The position numbers and the translations under genes were made by a program. Below the pieces are notes generated by a model. It was given only the letters and a program-made list of their open reading frames with translations, searched no databases and had not been told where the DNA came from. Positions 1 through 9,017 of a stretch of DNA of 64,000 nucleotides are shown here, in pieces; position 1 is the stretch's first letter; the number at the start of each line of letters is the position of its first letter. The stretch comes from Streptomyces jeddahensis (GTDB lineage: Bacteria > Actinomycetota > Actinomycetes > Streptomycetales > Streptomycetaceae), in NCBI RefSeq assembly GCF_001642995.1, contig NZ_LOHS01000084.1, positions 62,001-126,000 of the forward strand, written 5' to 3'.

Positions 1-602
1 TCGAGCGGCTCGGCTCCGACTTCTTCGCGTGCTCCCCGTACAAGTTCCTCGGCCCTCACCTCGGCGTCCTCGCCGCCCGGCCCGCGCTCCTCGAGCCCCT
101 GCAGCCGGACAAGCTGCTGCCGTCGACGAACGCGGTTCCCGAACGCTTCGAGCTCGGCACCCTGCCGTACGAGTTCCTTGCGGGCACCCGCGCCGCCGTC
201 GACTTCCTCGCCGGACTCGGCGGACTCGGCGCGAACGCCGAGCGGGGCCGCCGGGAGCGCCTCGCGTCCGCGTTCGCAGCGATCGAGGAGCACGAGGACA
301 CCCTCCGCGCGCAGATCGAGAAGGGGCTGTCCGCCTTCGAACAGATCACGATCCACTCCCGGGCGGCCGAGCGCACCCCCACCCTGCTTCTGACCTTCGA
401 CGGCCACAGCACGACGGACGCCTACCGCTACCTGGCCGAGCGCGGCGTCCATGCCCCCTCCGGCTCCTTCTACGCGCTCGAGGCGTCCCGCCGGCTCGAC
501 CTGGGAGACACCGGCGGCCTCCGTGTCGGCCTCGCCCCCTACAACGACGCGGACGACGTCGAGAGGCTGCTCGCGGGCCTCGCGGACTTCCTGAACTCCT
601 GA
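1..602 (+). CDS. Cysteine-desulfurase-like aminotransferase, C-terminal part
   Basis: The reading frame is open from the first base (first full codon at 3) to TGA at 600-602, so the N-terminus lies outside the window. The segment SDFFACSPYKFLGPHLGVLA carries the PLP-binding lysine, in the codon at 42-44. The downstream GTLPYEFLAG, the helical stretch, and a small C-terminal domain ending in VGLAPYNDADDVERLL fit the SufS/NifS-like branch of fold-type I class V aminotransferases, which act on L-cysteine or relatives in the cytosol. The exact substrate is unknown; many cysteine-desulfurase-like proteins are not the housekeeping enzyme. Confidence 0.85.
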   Translation, partial: ERLGSDFFACSPYKFLGPHLGVLAARPALLEPLQPDKLLPSTNAVPERFELGTLPYEFLAGTRAAVDFLAGLGGLGANAERGRRERLASAFAAIEEHEDTLRAQIEKGLSAFEQITIHSRAAERTPTLLLTFDGHSTTDAYRYLAERGVHAPSGSFYALEASRRLDLGDTGGLRVGLAPYNDADDVERLLAGLADFLNS

Positions 603-649
603 AGCAATCTGAGCGACGTCAGCGAGCCGTCGGGAGAGGGCACGCCGCC

Positions 650-1972
650 TCAACCGGCGACGACATCGCCGAGCACGGCGAGGACTACGCCCCCGCGGGG
701 AAGTCCCGTGAGGAGTGCGGGGGCGGCGTCCTCGTGGAAGGGGCCGTAGAGGACACCGGCGAAGTACTCGTCCTCATCCTCGTATGCGTCTTCGTCGTCG
801 AGCTCGTCGTTTTCTTCGTCATCGAGCTCGTCCACTCCCACGTCCCAGGCGGCGAGGTCGTCCTCCGGTTCGGCCTCGCGGATGACCACCGTCTGGTCGT
901 GCCTGCGGAGGGCCCGGGCCCGCACGTCACCGGCGTCCGCCGCGTTCACCGGATACAGGTCGACCACCTGTTCCCCCGTCGACGGCCACACCGCCACGCG
1001 AAGCACCGGCTGCGGGCCCGAACGCAGCGCGCGGGCCCGCCGGTTGAGGAGGAGCCCACGGCCGATCAGTGCGGCGCCCGGCGCCAGAAAGAGGGCGGCC
1101 GCCAGTTGCTGCGGCATCGCGTCGTACGGCTCCGCGCGCAACCGCAGCCATGTCCCGTCCACGAGGACGGTCACGGTACGGGCGACCGGGTAGCCGTGCG
1201 CGTACCCCGAGCCGATGGTGCGGGTCTCACCGGGGTACGGGCCTTCCAGGAACTCGACGCGCACATCGGGGTCGCCGTCGCCCCCTTCCGCGTAGCCGAG
1301 GACCACAGCCGGGACGGCCTCGGCTCGTGCGCCACGGGCGTCCGACTCGGACTGGGCGACCACACCCCACAGCACGAACAAGCCGCCGACCAGGAGGAGA
1401 ACGGCTCCGGTCGTGATCCGCACCAACCCGCCTCGGAAGCGGGGAAGCGGGCGCGGCAGCGCCGCCCGGTAGCCGGCGGTCGCCTCCTCGTGGAGCGCAC
1501 GCTGACGGCCACGGGCACGCAGCCGTACGTGCACCGCACACCAAGCCACCGCAAGGCCGAGCGCCATGACCGCGCCACCGGCCAGAAATCCCGCGGAGAG
1601 CCGTGAGGCGCCGGCCAACCCCGCTACCGGCACGACGAGCCCGAACGGCAGCAGCACACGCGCCACGCTCGGCAGCCACAGCACCGCGCACGGCAGGAAC
1701 ACCAGGACCGCCGCGAACGGCAGCAGTTGCCAGTCGGTGCCGCACGGATCGCGTTCCGAGCACACCTGGTCCGGCTCCGAGAAACCGATGACCAGCAGGC
1801 CGCCGACCAGCGCGACGACCAGGGCCAGGGCCTGCAGACCGAGCCCGGTCCACCGGGGCGGGGCCGCGGCGCACCAGCGGGCGGCGTCCTTGCTGAACCA
1901 GTCGGGCGCGGCCGGGACTTCACCCAGCGGCAGAGACAGCGGCAGAGGTACGGCGTCAGAGGGCGTGGTCAT
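650..1972 (-). CDS. Multi-pass membrane protein with acidic C-terminal tail
   Basis: A 440-residue protein when started at the ATG at 1972 (MTTPSDAVP...). Longer upstream starts are open but run through the promoter region. Hydrophobic helices lie near residues 46-66, 85-125 and 130-150, with a further one near 185-205 (AVLLLVGGLFVLWGVVAQ). A soluble domain follows, then another hydrophobic hairpin, then a strongly acidic stretch (VDELDDEENDELDDEDAYEDEDEY) about 60 residues before the end. I do not recognise a catalytic motif. The layout resembles uncharacterised actinobacterial membrane proteins of the DUF3592 type, but that is only an impression. It is transcribed away from the large kinase gene. 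Confidence 0.7.
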   Translation of the reverse strand: MTTPSDAVPLPLSLPLGEVPAAPDWFSKDAARWCAAAPPRWTGLGLQALALVVALVGGLLVIGFSEPDQVCSERDPCGTDWQLLPFAAVLVFLPCAVLWLPSVARVLLPFGLVVPVAGLAGASRLSAGFLAGGAVMALGLAVAWCAVHVRLRARGRQRALHEEATAGYRAALPRPLPRFRGGLVRITTGAVLLLVGGLFVLWGVVAQSESDARGARAEAVPAVVLGYAEGGDGDPDVRVEFLEGPYPGETRTIGSGYAHGYPVARTVTVLVDGTWLRLRAEPYDAMPQQLAAALFLAPGAALIGRGLLLNRRARALRSGPQPVLRVAVWPSTGEQVVDLYPVNAADAGDVRARALRRHDQTVVIREAEPEDDLAAWDVGVDELDDEENDELDDEDAYEDEDEYFAGVLYGPFHEDAAPALLTGLPRGGVVLAVLGDVVAG

Positions 1973-2276
1973 CCGCGCAGTATCGGCCGGAACGCACTGG
2001 TCCGACAGGGCGTCGGGGATGTCCGCGCACAGGTCATTGCCCCCGTCCGGACGTTGACGGGCGCCGGGACCGCCCGATGCCGGGCGCGGCCGACGGCAGA
2101 GTGCGTACGGCGGCCGCGCGCGGCGTCGACGAGCGGCCTTGCCCGGGTGCGCCGGGTCGACCCCCGACACGAGGGAGAGGATATTTGAGATAAACAGTGC
2201 GTCTGCGGCGCGACCGCGCTGTGTGAGGCCGTGCCATCGGGCTCTGTGAGGCTGTGCCCAAGGAGAGGCCGAGCCG
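1973..2276. promoter_or_regulatory. Divergent intergenic region
   Basis: This 304-bp space separates two divergent genes and must hold both promoters. Its only AT-rich patch is near 2180-2200 (GATATTTGAGATAAACAGTG), a candidate core promoter for the rightward kinase gene. No convincing operator repeat was seen. Confidence 0.35.
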
Positions 2277-5200
2277 ATGACCACGTCCGACGATCATGCG
2301 ACGGCGGCGGCCGAGGTGTTCGCCGGGGGCGGCGCGCTGGGCAGGCTGATGAGCCGAGTCGACTGGTCGGCGACGCCACTCGGACCCGTCCGTTCATGGC
2401 CGACACGGCTCATCGAGGCACTGCGCATCATCCTGGCCACGAAGCAGCCCATGGTGCTCTTCTGGGGCCCCGAGCTCACGATGCTCTACAACGAGGGGTA
2501 CTCGGCCGTACTCGGAATCCTGCACCCCGGAGCGCTGGGGACGCCCGCTGCGGAGGTGTTCGGCGAGGCCTGGGAGTACGAGTCCGGCGGAGGGCCGCTC
2601 ATCAGAGGTGTGAGGGACAGCCGGCAACCGGTCGGCTACAGCAGCCGCCCCTTCGTCTTCCAGCGGTACGGCTTCCTGGAGAAGTCGTACTACGACGGCT
2701 CCGTCCAGCCGCTCCTGCTGGACGACGGCCAGGTGGGAGGCGTACTGGCCGTCGTCAACGAGACCACGGCCCGGGTCCTGAGCGAGCGGCGCCTGGGTCT
2801 GCTCGCGGACATCGGCTCCCGCACGGCCGGGCTCCTCACCCCGCAGGATGTCGCCCGTGCGGTCGCCGAGGTGCTGCAAGCCAACCGTGAGGACGTGCCG
2901 CTGGCCCTCCTCTACCTGATGGGCGCGCCCGGGGAGCTCCGCCTCGCCGCTTCGGCGGGCTTCTCGGAGGCCGCCGTCCAGCCGCCGGAAAGCGTCCAGC
3001 TCCAAGGGACCACGGGCGCGGCTGCCGGGCGGACCACCGTCGCGGCTGCCGACGGGACCACCGGCGCGACCCGTGTGCCCGGACTCGCGGCCGCCCTGGC
3101 GCCGGTCGTGGAGGAGGCCACCCCTGCCAGGCTTCCGGGCGCCTACCTCGCGGGCCCCTCCGCCGTCGGAAAGGAAGCGACGGCCCTGCCGGACGCATGG
3201 GCCCTGCCCCTGACCCGCGCGAGCGGTGTGGCAGGCGTCCTCGTCGTGGGCGTCAACCCGATGCTGCCGGCCACCGCCGCGTACCGGGAGTTCCTCGACG
3301 TACTCGCCTCGCTGGTCAGCGCGGCGCTGTCGGCGGCGCACGCCCAGCTGGAGAACCGCCGGCGCGCGGACGAGCTGGCCGAGCTGGACCGCGCCAAGAC
3401 CGCCTTCTTCTCCAACGTCAGCCATGAGTTCCGCACCCCGCTCACCCTGATGCTGGGCCCGGTCCAGCAGGCGATCGCGCGCGAAACCCACCCGGAGCGG
3501 CGCGCCGAGCTCGAACTCGCCGAGCGCAACGCGCAGCGCCTGCTGAAGCTCGTCAACACGCTGCTCGACGTGTCACGGGCCGAGGCCGGACGGCTCCACG
3601 CCGTCTTCGAGCCGGTGGATCTCGCGCAGCTGACCGCGGAACTGTCGGCGATGTTCCGGTCGGCCTTCGAGCTGGCCGGCATGGAGCTGCGGATCGACTG
3701 CCCGCCGCTGCCGGAGCCGGTGCACGTCGACCGGGAGATGTGGGAGAAGATCGTCCTCAACCTGCTGAGCAACGCGCTCAAGTTCACCGCCGAAGGCGGC
3801 GTCGTGGTGCGGATGAGGGCCGCGGGCCGATGGGCACGGCTGACGGTGACCGACACCGGGACGGGCATCCCCGAGGAGGAGCTGCCCCGCCTGTTCGAGC
3901 GCTTCCACCAGGTGCGGGACGCAGAGTCCCGTTCCCGTTCCTACGAGGGGAGCGGCATCGGACTGTCCCTGGTCAAGGACCTGGTCGAGCTGCACGCAGG
4001 CACCGTGTCGGTGACCAGCCGACCGGACGAGGGCAGCGAGTTCACGGTGGACATACCGTTCGGCACGGCGCATCTGCCGGAACAGCAGCGACCCGGCGTC
4101 GAACGCGGCAGACCGGTACGCCCGCCGGACCCGGACGCTCTCCGGGCGCGCGCGGTGGGCTATGTCGGCCAGGCACGGCGGTGGGCCGAAACCGGGCCGG
4201 GCCGTGATGCGGACGCGGCACCCTCAGCCGAGGCGACCGGCGCGGATACGCGTCCCCCTACCCGCACCGATGCCGTATCCGACGCGGAACCTGCGCCGGC
4301 CCCACCCGCCGCCACCCCGCCCGGCACCGAGGAGCCCCGCCACGCCCGCGTCCTCGTCGTCGACGACAACGCCGACATGCGCTCGTACCTCACCGGGCTT
4401 CTCGATCCCGAATACGACGTGCTGCTGGCGTCCGACGGCCAGGCAGCGCTGGAGGCCGCCCTGGCCCGGCCCGTCGATCTGGTCCTGACCGACGTGATGA
4501 TGCCGCGTCTCGACGGTTTCGCCCTCGTACAGGCGCTGCGCTCCCACCCCCGCACCACCCGCCTGCCGATCATCATGCTCACGGCGATGGCGGGTGAGGA
4601 GGCGACGGTGCAGGGCCTGGAGACGGGTGCGGACGACTACCTTGCCAAGCCCTTCTCGGCGCGCCAGCTGCTCGCCCGGGTGCGGGCCAACCTCGAGCTG
4701 TCGCGGCTGCGTGAGCAGGTGCTCGAGGAGAGCCGCCGTCATGCGGACATGGTCTCCACGCTGGCCCAGGCCGGCCTGAAGCTCAGCGAGAGCCTCGAGC
4801 CGCCGCAGGTCCTGGAGAGTGCCGGCGAGATCGTGATCCCCATCCTGGCCGACGAGATCCGGATACGCCTGACCGATCCGCGGGCCGCCGAGCCGGTCTT
4901 CGCCGCAGGGGACCGGGTGTTCGACGAAGAGCTCCTCGACCACGCGCTCGACGCCGTCATCACGTCCGGTAGCGACTGGGGGCGGGCGGGTCTGCCCGCC
5001 ACCGTGCTGTGCGCACCGCTGCTCTCCCGCGGCCAGGTCATGGGAGCCGTCGCCATCGCCAGGCACCGAGGGGCCTACTCCCAGGGCGACCAGCGATACC
5101 TCGACGCCCTGGCCAGCCGGCTCGCCCTGGCGTACGACAACGCGACCCGCTACCAGAACGAACGCCATCTCGCCCTGACCCTCCAGCGTGCGCTGCTCCC

Positions 5201-5882
5201 GCAGCAACTGCCCCAGACACCCGGCCTGCGCACCGCCTCCTACTACCGGGCCAGCGGCACGGGAGCGGAGATCGGCGGCGACTGGTACGACGTGATCGCG
5301 CTCTCCGACGGCGGCATGGGGCTGGCGATAGGCGACGTCATGGGCCACGACGTCGATGCCGCCACGGTGATGGGCCGGCTGCGTTCGGCACTGCGCGGGC
5401 TCGCGCTGGACCGCGAACCGCCCGAGGTGATCCTGGCGAAGCTGGACGCCTACCTGAGGTCACTCGACGTCGACCACTTCGCGACCTGCCTGTATGCGGA
5501 GTACGAACCGCGGACACACCGGCTCTCGTACGCCTCGAGCGGCCATCTCCCGCCCCTGATGGTGGCCGGCGAACGGACCGGCTTCCTCGACGTCCGTCCG
5601 GGTACCCCGCTGGGACTCGCCGGAGACGCACCCTGCCACCACGAGCTGGAACTGCGTCCCACCGCGGGTCTGTTGCTGTACACCGACGGCCTGGTGGAGA
5701 ACCACGGGCTGCCTCTGGACACCGGGCTGGCCGCACTGCGCCGCGCCTGCGCCACGCTCTCTCCGCCCGCACTGGCGGACCCGAAGTCCATCATCGGGCG
5801 AGCCCTGCAACTGCTCGACGTGCCCGGCCGTGTCGACGACGACACGGCCCTGCTCGCCGCGTCGGTGACTCCGATCGCTTGA
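2277..5882 (+). CDS. Hybrid histidine kinase / response regulator / SpoIIE-type phosphatase
   Basis: A 1201-residue cytosolic signalling protein. Order: PAS-like N-terminus (about 15-165), GAF-like segment (about 170-360), HisKA with H383 in SNVSHEFRTPLT, HATPase with the NLLSNALKFT N-box and GSGIGLSLV G-box, a proline/alanine linker, a receiver domain (acidic pair D696/D697, phospho-acceptor D739 in LTDVMMP, lysine in YLAKPF), a second GAF-like segment, and a PP2C/SpoIIE phosphatase with the metal motif GGDWYD at 1000-1005 and GDVMGHDVDAA after it. The start is ATG 2277, with AAGGAG a few bases upstream. The architecture suggests that phosphorelay within the chain gates dephosphorylation of an anti-sigma antagonist. 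No partner gene is adjacent. Confidence 0.93.
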   Translation: MTTSDDHATAAAEVFAGGGALGRLMSRVDWSATPLGPVRSWPTRLIEALRIILATKQPMVLFWGPELTMLYNEGYSAVLGILHPGALGTPAAEVFGEAWEYESGGGPLIRGVRDSRQPVGYSSRPFVFQRYGFLEKSYYDGSVQPLLLDDGQVGGVLAVVNETTARVLSERRLGLLADIGSRTAGLLTPQDVARAVAEVLQANREDVPLALLYLMGAPGELRLAASAGFSEAAVQPPESVQLQGTTGAAAGRTTVAAADGTTGATRVPGLAAALAPVVEEATPARLPGAYLAGPSAVGKEATALPDAWALPLTRASGVAGVLVVGVNPMLPATAAYREFLDVLASLVSAALSAAHAQLENRRRADELAELDRAKTAFFSNVSHEFRTPLTLMLGPVQQAIARETHPERRAELELAERNAQRLLKLVNTLLDVSRAEAGRLHAVFEPVDLAQLTAELSAMFRSAFELAGMELRIDCPPLPEPVHVDREMWEKIVLNLLSNALKFTAEGGVVVRMRAAGRWARLTVTDTGTGIPEEELPRLFERFHQVRDAESRSRSYEGSGIGLSLVKDLVELHAGTVSVTSRPDEGSEFTVDIPFGTAHLPEQQRPGVERGRPVRPPDPDALRARAVGYVGQARRWAETGPGRDADAAPSAEATGADTRPPTRTDAVSDAEPAPAPPAATPPGTEEPRHARVLVVDDNADMRSYLTGLLDPEYDVLLASDGQAALEAALARPVDLVLTDVMMPRLDGFALVQALRSHPRTTRLPIIMLTAMAGEEATVQGLETGADDYLAKPFSARQLLARVRANLELSRLREQVLEESRRHADMVSTLAQAGLKLSESLEPPQVLESAGEIVIPILADEIRIRLTDPRAAEPVFAAGDRVFDEELLDHALDAVITSGSDWGRAGLPATVLCAPLLSRGQVMGAVAIARHRGAYSQGDQRYLDALASRLALAYDNATRYQNERHLALTLQRALLPQQLPQTPGLRTASYYRASGTGAEIGGDWYDVIALSDGGMGLAIGDVMGHDVDAATVMGRLRSALRGLALDREPPEVILAKLDAYLRSLDVDHFATCLYAEYEPRTHRLSYASSGHLPPLMVAGERTGFLDVRPGTPLGLAGDAPCHHELELRPTAGLLLYTDGLVENHGLPLDTGLAALRRACATLSPPALADPKSIIGRALQLLDVPGRVDDDTALLAASVTPIA

Positions 5883-6087
5883 CGATCAAGGATCCGCTGG
5901 TGCAGCGAGGCGCTCCATGAACCAGCCTGCTCACCGATCCTTGACCCACCAGGTCCGTGCTGTCGTCGCGCGAGGGAAGGGCGCCCCAGTCAGCCTGGAA
6001 ACGATCAACGGTGGATCGACCGCGGTTTCTGACCGGACCCACACCGGACCCACACCCCCCGGGAACGGCGGTCTCGCCGGCGTTCGA

Positions 6088-6120
6088 CGACGCCCGTACG
6101 ACGCCCGTACGACGCCCGTA
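6088..6120. repeat. Three perfect 11-bp tandem repeats
   Basis: The unit CGACGCCCGTA occurs three times head to tail, and a degenerate copy follows at about 6128-6139. It sits in the 400-bp gene-free stretch 5883-6282 before the Rieske gene. The same stretch holds two copies of ACCGGACCCACACC near 6030-6056. Nothing else was recognised there apart from the promoter listed next. Confidence 0.7.
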
Positions 6121-6206
6121 CGGCGCTCGACGACGCCCATGGCGAGGCCGCCGTTCGGCGTTTTCGCGCGCGCGTCGAACCGTGCCCGAAGGGCCTCTGG
6201 AACTCC

Positions 6207-6254
6207 TTGACAAGGGTTTGGGGGAACCTCAGACTGATGTTGCGCTTACCGCAA
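6207..6254 (+). promoter_or_regulatory. Promoter and inverted repeat upstream of Rieske operon
   Basis: TTGACA at 6207-6212 and a CAGACT-like -10 at 6230-6235 are 17 bases apart. Directly downstream is a perfect inverted repeat TTGCG-CTTAC-CGCAA (6240-6254), placed where a bound repressor would block elongation. The nearby IclR-family gene is the natural candidate regulator; this is inference. Confidence 0.45.
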
Positions 6255-6282
6255 TCCGTTCCGCTATACGCACCGAGGTGTC

Positions 6283-6645
6283 ATGATGATTCCCGCGTGC
6301 CGTCTCGCAGATCTGCCGCGAGGCGAGGCCTTCCGGCTCGACATCGACCCGCCGATATCGGTGTTCCACACCGACGACGGCGAGGTCTTCGCGATCGACG
6401 ACACCTGCACCCACCAGGACGCCTCGCTCGCCGACGGCTGGCTGGAGGGCCCCGAGGTCGAATGCCCGCTGCATGCCTCGAAGTTCGACCTCCGGACCGG
6501 CGCGGTCGACGCACCGCCGGCGAAGCTGCCCGTGCGCACCCACCAGGTCCTGATCGAGGACGGCGTGATCTACGTCCAGCCGTCCACGGACGCCCCGAAC
6601 CTGCCGCCCTGCGTCGCGTCCCGGCTCGCCGGAGGAGCCGCGTGA
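6283..6645 (+). CDS. Rieske-type [2Fe-2S] ferredoxin
   Basis: A 120-residue soluble ferredoxin with the Rieske ligands C42-x-H44 and C61-x-x-H64 (CTHQDASLADG and CPLHASKFDLRTG). In Rieske non-haem iron oxygenase systems such proteins carry electrons from a flavoprotein reductase to the oxygenase. Its stop overlaps the GTG start of the reductase by four bases (GTGA), so the two are translationally coupled. It matches the size of the HcaC/BphF-type subunit. The oxygenase that should use it is broken here (stub from 7823). Confidence 0.92.
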   Translation: MMIPACRLADLPRGEAFRLDIDPPISVFHTDDGEVFAIDDTCTHQDASLADGWLEGPEVECPLHASKFDLRTGAVDAPPAKLPVRTHQVLIEDGVIYVQPSTDAPNLPPCVASRLAGGAA

Positions 6646-7826
6646 GGACGGTGGCCGTGGTGGGCGCCTCGCTGGCCGGGTTGTCGGCGGCGCGCTCGCT
6701 GCGGAAGCGGGGGTACGACGGGCGGCTGGTCGTCATCGGCGACGAACCGCACCGCCCGTACGACAGGCCGCCGCTGTCCAAGGAGTTCCTCGCCGGCGGC
6801 ATGGGCGAAGCGGATCTCGCGCTGGAGACGGACGACGAGGACCTGCAGGCGGAATGGCTGTTCGGGGCCCGGGCCACCGGACTCGACCGCCAGACCCGCA
6901 CCGTACGGCTCGCCGACGGCCGCTCCGTACGGGCCGACGGCATCGTCATCGCCACCGGCGCGGCGGCGCGGGCGCTGCCGGGCACCGACGGTCTCGCCGG
7001 AGTGCACACGCTGCGCACGCTGGACGACGCACGCGCCCTGCGCGATGAACTCGCCCTGGGCGGGCGGCTCGTCGTCATCGGGGGCGGGTTCATCGGCGCC
7101 GAAGTGGCCTCCACCGCCCACGGGATGGGCCTGGATGTGACGGTCGTCGAGGCGGCGCCCACACCACTGGCCGGTCCACTCGGCGAGACCATGGGCAGCG
7201 TCGTCTCAGCGCTCCACGCGGACCACGGCGTACGGCTGTTGTGCGGCGTCGGTGTGAAGGGGCTGAGCGGGGAGACCCGCGTCGACGCGGTCCTGCTGGA
7301 GGACGGCCGGACCCTGCCCGCCGACCTCGTGGTCGTCGGAGTGGGCGCCCGCCCCTGCGTCGACTGGCTGGAGGGATCGGGTGTCGCACTCGAGAACGGC
7401 GTGAAGTGCGGGGCCGACGGCCGTACCAGTCTCGCCGGTGTGGTCGCCGTCGGCGACTGCGCCAACTGGTACGACCCGGTCGCGGGCATCCACCGCCGCG
7501 TCGAGCACTGGACCGGCGCCCGGGAGCGGCCCGACGCGGCCGTGGCCGCGCTGCTCTCCGGGGGAGCAGCTGAACCGGGCCTGCCCAAACCGCCGTACTT
7601 CTGGTCCGACCAGTACGGCGTGACGATCCAGTTCGTGGGCCACTCCGCCGGGGCCGACAGCGTCACGGTCGAGGAAGGGTCCCCGGACGACCGCAGCTTC
7701 CTGGCCGTCTACCGCCGCGCCGGACACCCCGTCGCGGTGCTCGGAATGAACCAGCTGCGGCTCTTCACCCGCTGGCGCAAGCAACTCGCAGCCGCCACGA
7801 CGTTCCCCGCGATGAGTGCACTGTGA
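6642..7826 (+). CDS. FAD/NAD(P)-dependent ferredoxin reductase
   Basis: A 394-residue protein starting at GTG 6642 (VRTVAVVGASLAG). It has an N-terminal FAD fold with GASLAG, the RPYDRPPLSKEFL segment typical of BphA4/HcaD/rubredoxin-reductase-like enzymes, a central NAD(P)-binding VVIGGGFIGAEVAS motif, the second FAD motif VVAVGDCANWYDP, and a C-terminal reductase domain. It should pass electrons from NAD(P)H to the Rieske ferredoxin immediately upstream. The stop TGA at 7824-7826 overlaps a further GTG start, showing that this operon once continued. Confidence 0.93.
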   Translation: MRTVAVVGASLAGLSAARSLRKRGYDGRLVVIGDEPHRPYDRPPLSKEFLAGGMGEADLALETDDEDLQAEWLFGARATGLDRQTRTVRLADGRSVRADGIVIATGAAARALPGTDGLAGVHTLRTLDDARALRDELALGGRLVVIGGGFIGAEVASTAHGMGLDVTVVEAAPTPLAGPLGETMGSVVSALHADHGVRLLCGVGVKGLSGETRVDAVLLEDGRTLPADLVVVGVGARPCVDWLEGSGVALENGVKCGADGRTSLAGVVAVGDCANWYDPVAGIHRRVEHWTGARERPDAAVAALLSGGAAEPGLPKPPYFWSDQYGVTIQFVGHSAGADSVTVEEGSPDDRSFLAVYRRAGHPVAVLGMNQLRLFTRWRKQLAAATTFPAMSAL

Positions 7827-7872
7827 CCTCGACCAGCCTGCCGGAGAGCCTGATCGCCACCCTCCCCGGCTC
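7823..7872 (+). pseudogene. N-terminal stub of a Rieske oxygenase alpha subunit
   Basis: A GTG at 7823 overlaps the reductase stop (GTGA), as expected for the next operon gene. Its first 16 residues (MTSTSLPESLIATLPG) resemble the N-terminus of actinobacterial ring-hydroxylating / glycine-betaine-type Rieske oxygenases, from memory of the family. After about 7872 the similarity stops, the frame becomes nonsense and runs antisense into the IclR gene. The call rests on a short segment plus operon logic. Confidence 0.45.
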
Positions 7873-7914
7873 CTGCAGCCCGAGTAGCGGCGACCGCGTC
7901 GTGCAGGGACCGGA

Positions 7915-8712
7915 TCAGCCCAGGAAGCCCATCCGGTGGCTGATCTCCTCCGCGCCCTTGAGCAGCACCGGCGAGAGCTCGTGCATGCGCTCCTCGGTGA
8001 AGCGGTACGAGGGCCCGGAGGCGCTGAGCGCCGCGATGACCTCGCCGTCCCGGTTGCGGACGGGAGCGGCCATGGCATGGAGACCGATCTCCAGCTCCTC
8101 CAGGGTGTACGCGTAGCCGCGCTCCCGGGCCTCGGCGAGGTTCTTCTCGAGCTTCGTCTTCGAGGTCAGGGTGTGCGGGGTCAGCTTCTCCAGGCCGGCG
8201 TCGGACAGCAGTGCGGCGCGTTGCCTGGCGGGCAGGTGGGCCAGCAGGATCTTGCCGCTGGACGTTGCGTGCAACGGGGTCAGCTGGCCTACCCAGTTGT
8301 GCGCGGTGACGGCCCCCGGACCGCGCACCTGGTACAGGTTGATCGCGTAGTGCTCCTGCATCACGGCGATGTTGACCGTCTCGCCGATCTCCTCCGCGAG
8401 GCGCTCGCAGACCGGGCGGCCCTGCTGGGTGATGTCGATGCGTCCCGTGACCGCGCCGGCCAGGCGTACGATGCCGAAGCCGAGCCGGTACTTGCCGCGC
8501 TCGCCCGCCTGCTCCACCAGACCGCGCGCCTCCAGGGCGCCGAGCAGCCGGAACGCGGTGGACTTGTGAACCTCGATCTCTGCAGCCACCTCGCTGACGC
8601 CCGCCTCGCCGCGCTGGGCCAGGATCTCCAGGACGCTGATGGCGCGGTCGACGGACTGTACGCCGCCGGCCCCTGAACTGGTCGTCTCGGTATCCGAACT
8701 GAAGTGGCTCAC
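7915..8712 (-). CDS. IclR-family transcriptional regulator
   Basis: A 265-residue protein from GTG 8712 (VSHFSSDTE...). The upstream 26 codons are open, but the first part is hydrophobic and unlike the family. An N-terminal winged helix (AISVLEILAQRGEAGVSEVAAEIEVHKSTAFRLLGALEARGLVEQ) is followed by the IclR effector domain (SSGKILLAHLP, GYAYTLEELEIGLHAMAAPV). It faces the Rieske operon tail to tail and probably once controlled the surrounding catabolic genes. A TATGGT -10 ends six bases before the GTG, which suggests leaderless translation. Confidence 0.92.
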   Translation of the reverse strand: MSHFSSDTETTSSGAGGVQSVDRAISVLEILAQRGEAGVSEVAAEIEVHKSTAFRLLGALEARGLVEQAGERGKYRLGFGIVRLAGAVTGRIDITQQGRPVCERLAEEIGETVNIAVMQEHYAINLYQVRGPGAVTAHNWVGQLTPLHATSSGKILLAHLPARQRAALLSDAGLEKLTPHTLTSKTKLEKNLAEARERGYAYTLEELEIGLHAMAAPVRNRDGEVIAALSASGPSYRFTEERMHELSPVLLKGAEEISHRMGFLG

Positions 8713-8718
8713 AGCGAA

Positions 8719-8749
8719 ACCATACGCGCAGTAAACAACGGCGGCGCAA
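8719..8749 (-). promoter_or_regulatory. Putative leaderless promoter of the IclR gene
   Basis: Read leftwards, TTGCGC (8749-8744) and TATGGT (8724-8719) are 19 bases apart, and the GTG start lies six bases after the -10. Transcription would begin at or next to the start codon. Confidence 0.35.
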
Positions 8750-8770
8750 GTAACAGCTGCGAAACCCAAA

Positions 8771-8872
8771 GCTCGCAAGCGTCGGCGCATCTACCACGCG
8801 CGCGGCAAGGTGCTGAGCGGCTCCAGCAGCATCAACGGCATGAGCTTCCAACGCGGCAACCTGAGTGAGGCC
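8771..8872 (+). pseudogene. Internal fragment of a GMC (choline-dehydrogenase-like) oxidoreductase
   Basis: In the frame through 8789 the DNA reads RRIYHARGKVLSGSSSINGM followed by SFQRGN. This is the signature of glucose-methanol-choline oxidoreductases (RGKVxGGSSxINGMxxxRGN), where a Gly has become Ser (VLSG instead of VLGG). The family is normally over 500 residues; only about 34 codons survive, with no start and no continuation. It points to a lost choline or similar alcohol dehydrogenase. Confidence 0.75.
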
Positions 8873-9017
8873 CGCCGCCGGGTGAAGCCGCCTGCCCCGC
8901 CATGGTGGGTGGCGGGAAGTTTGGGCGGTCGGTCCCTGGGTCCTGCCCGAGGAGCGCTGCCCTGGCTCGCGCTCCACGATCGTCACGGACGGGGCTTGCG
9001 ACGGTGACCGGGACCAG

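Noticed and set aside
6088..6120. Tandem 11-bp repeats as a replication origin or iteron array
   Set aside because: Only three copies, no replication gene and no AT-rich unwinding region.
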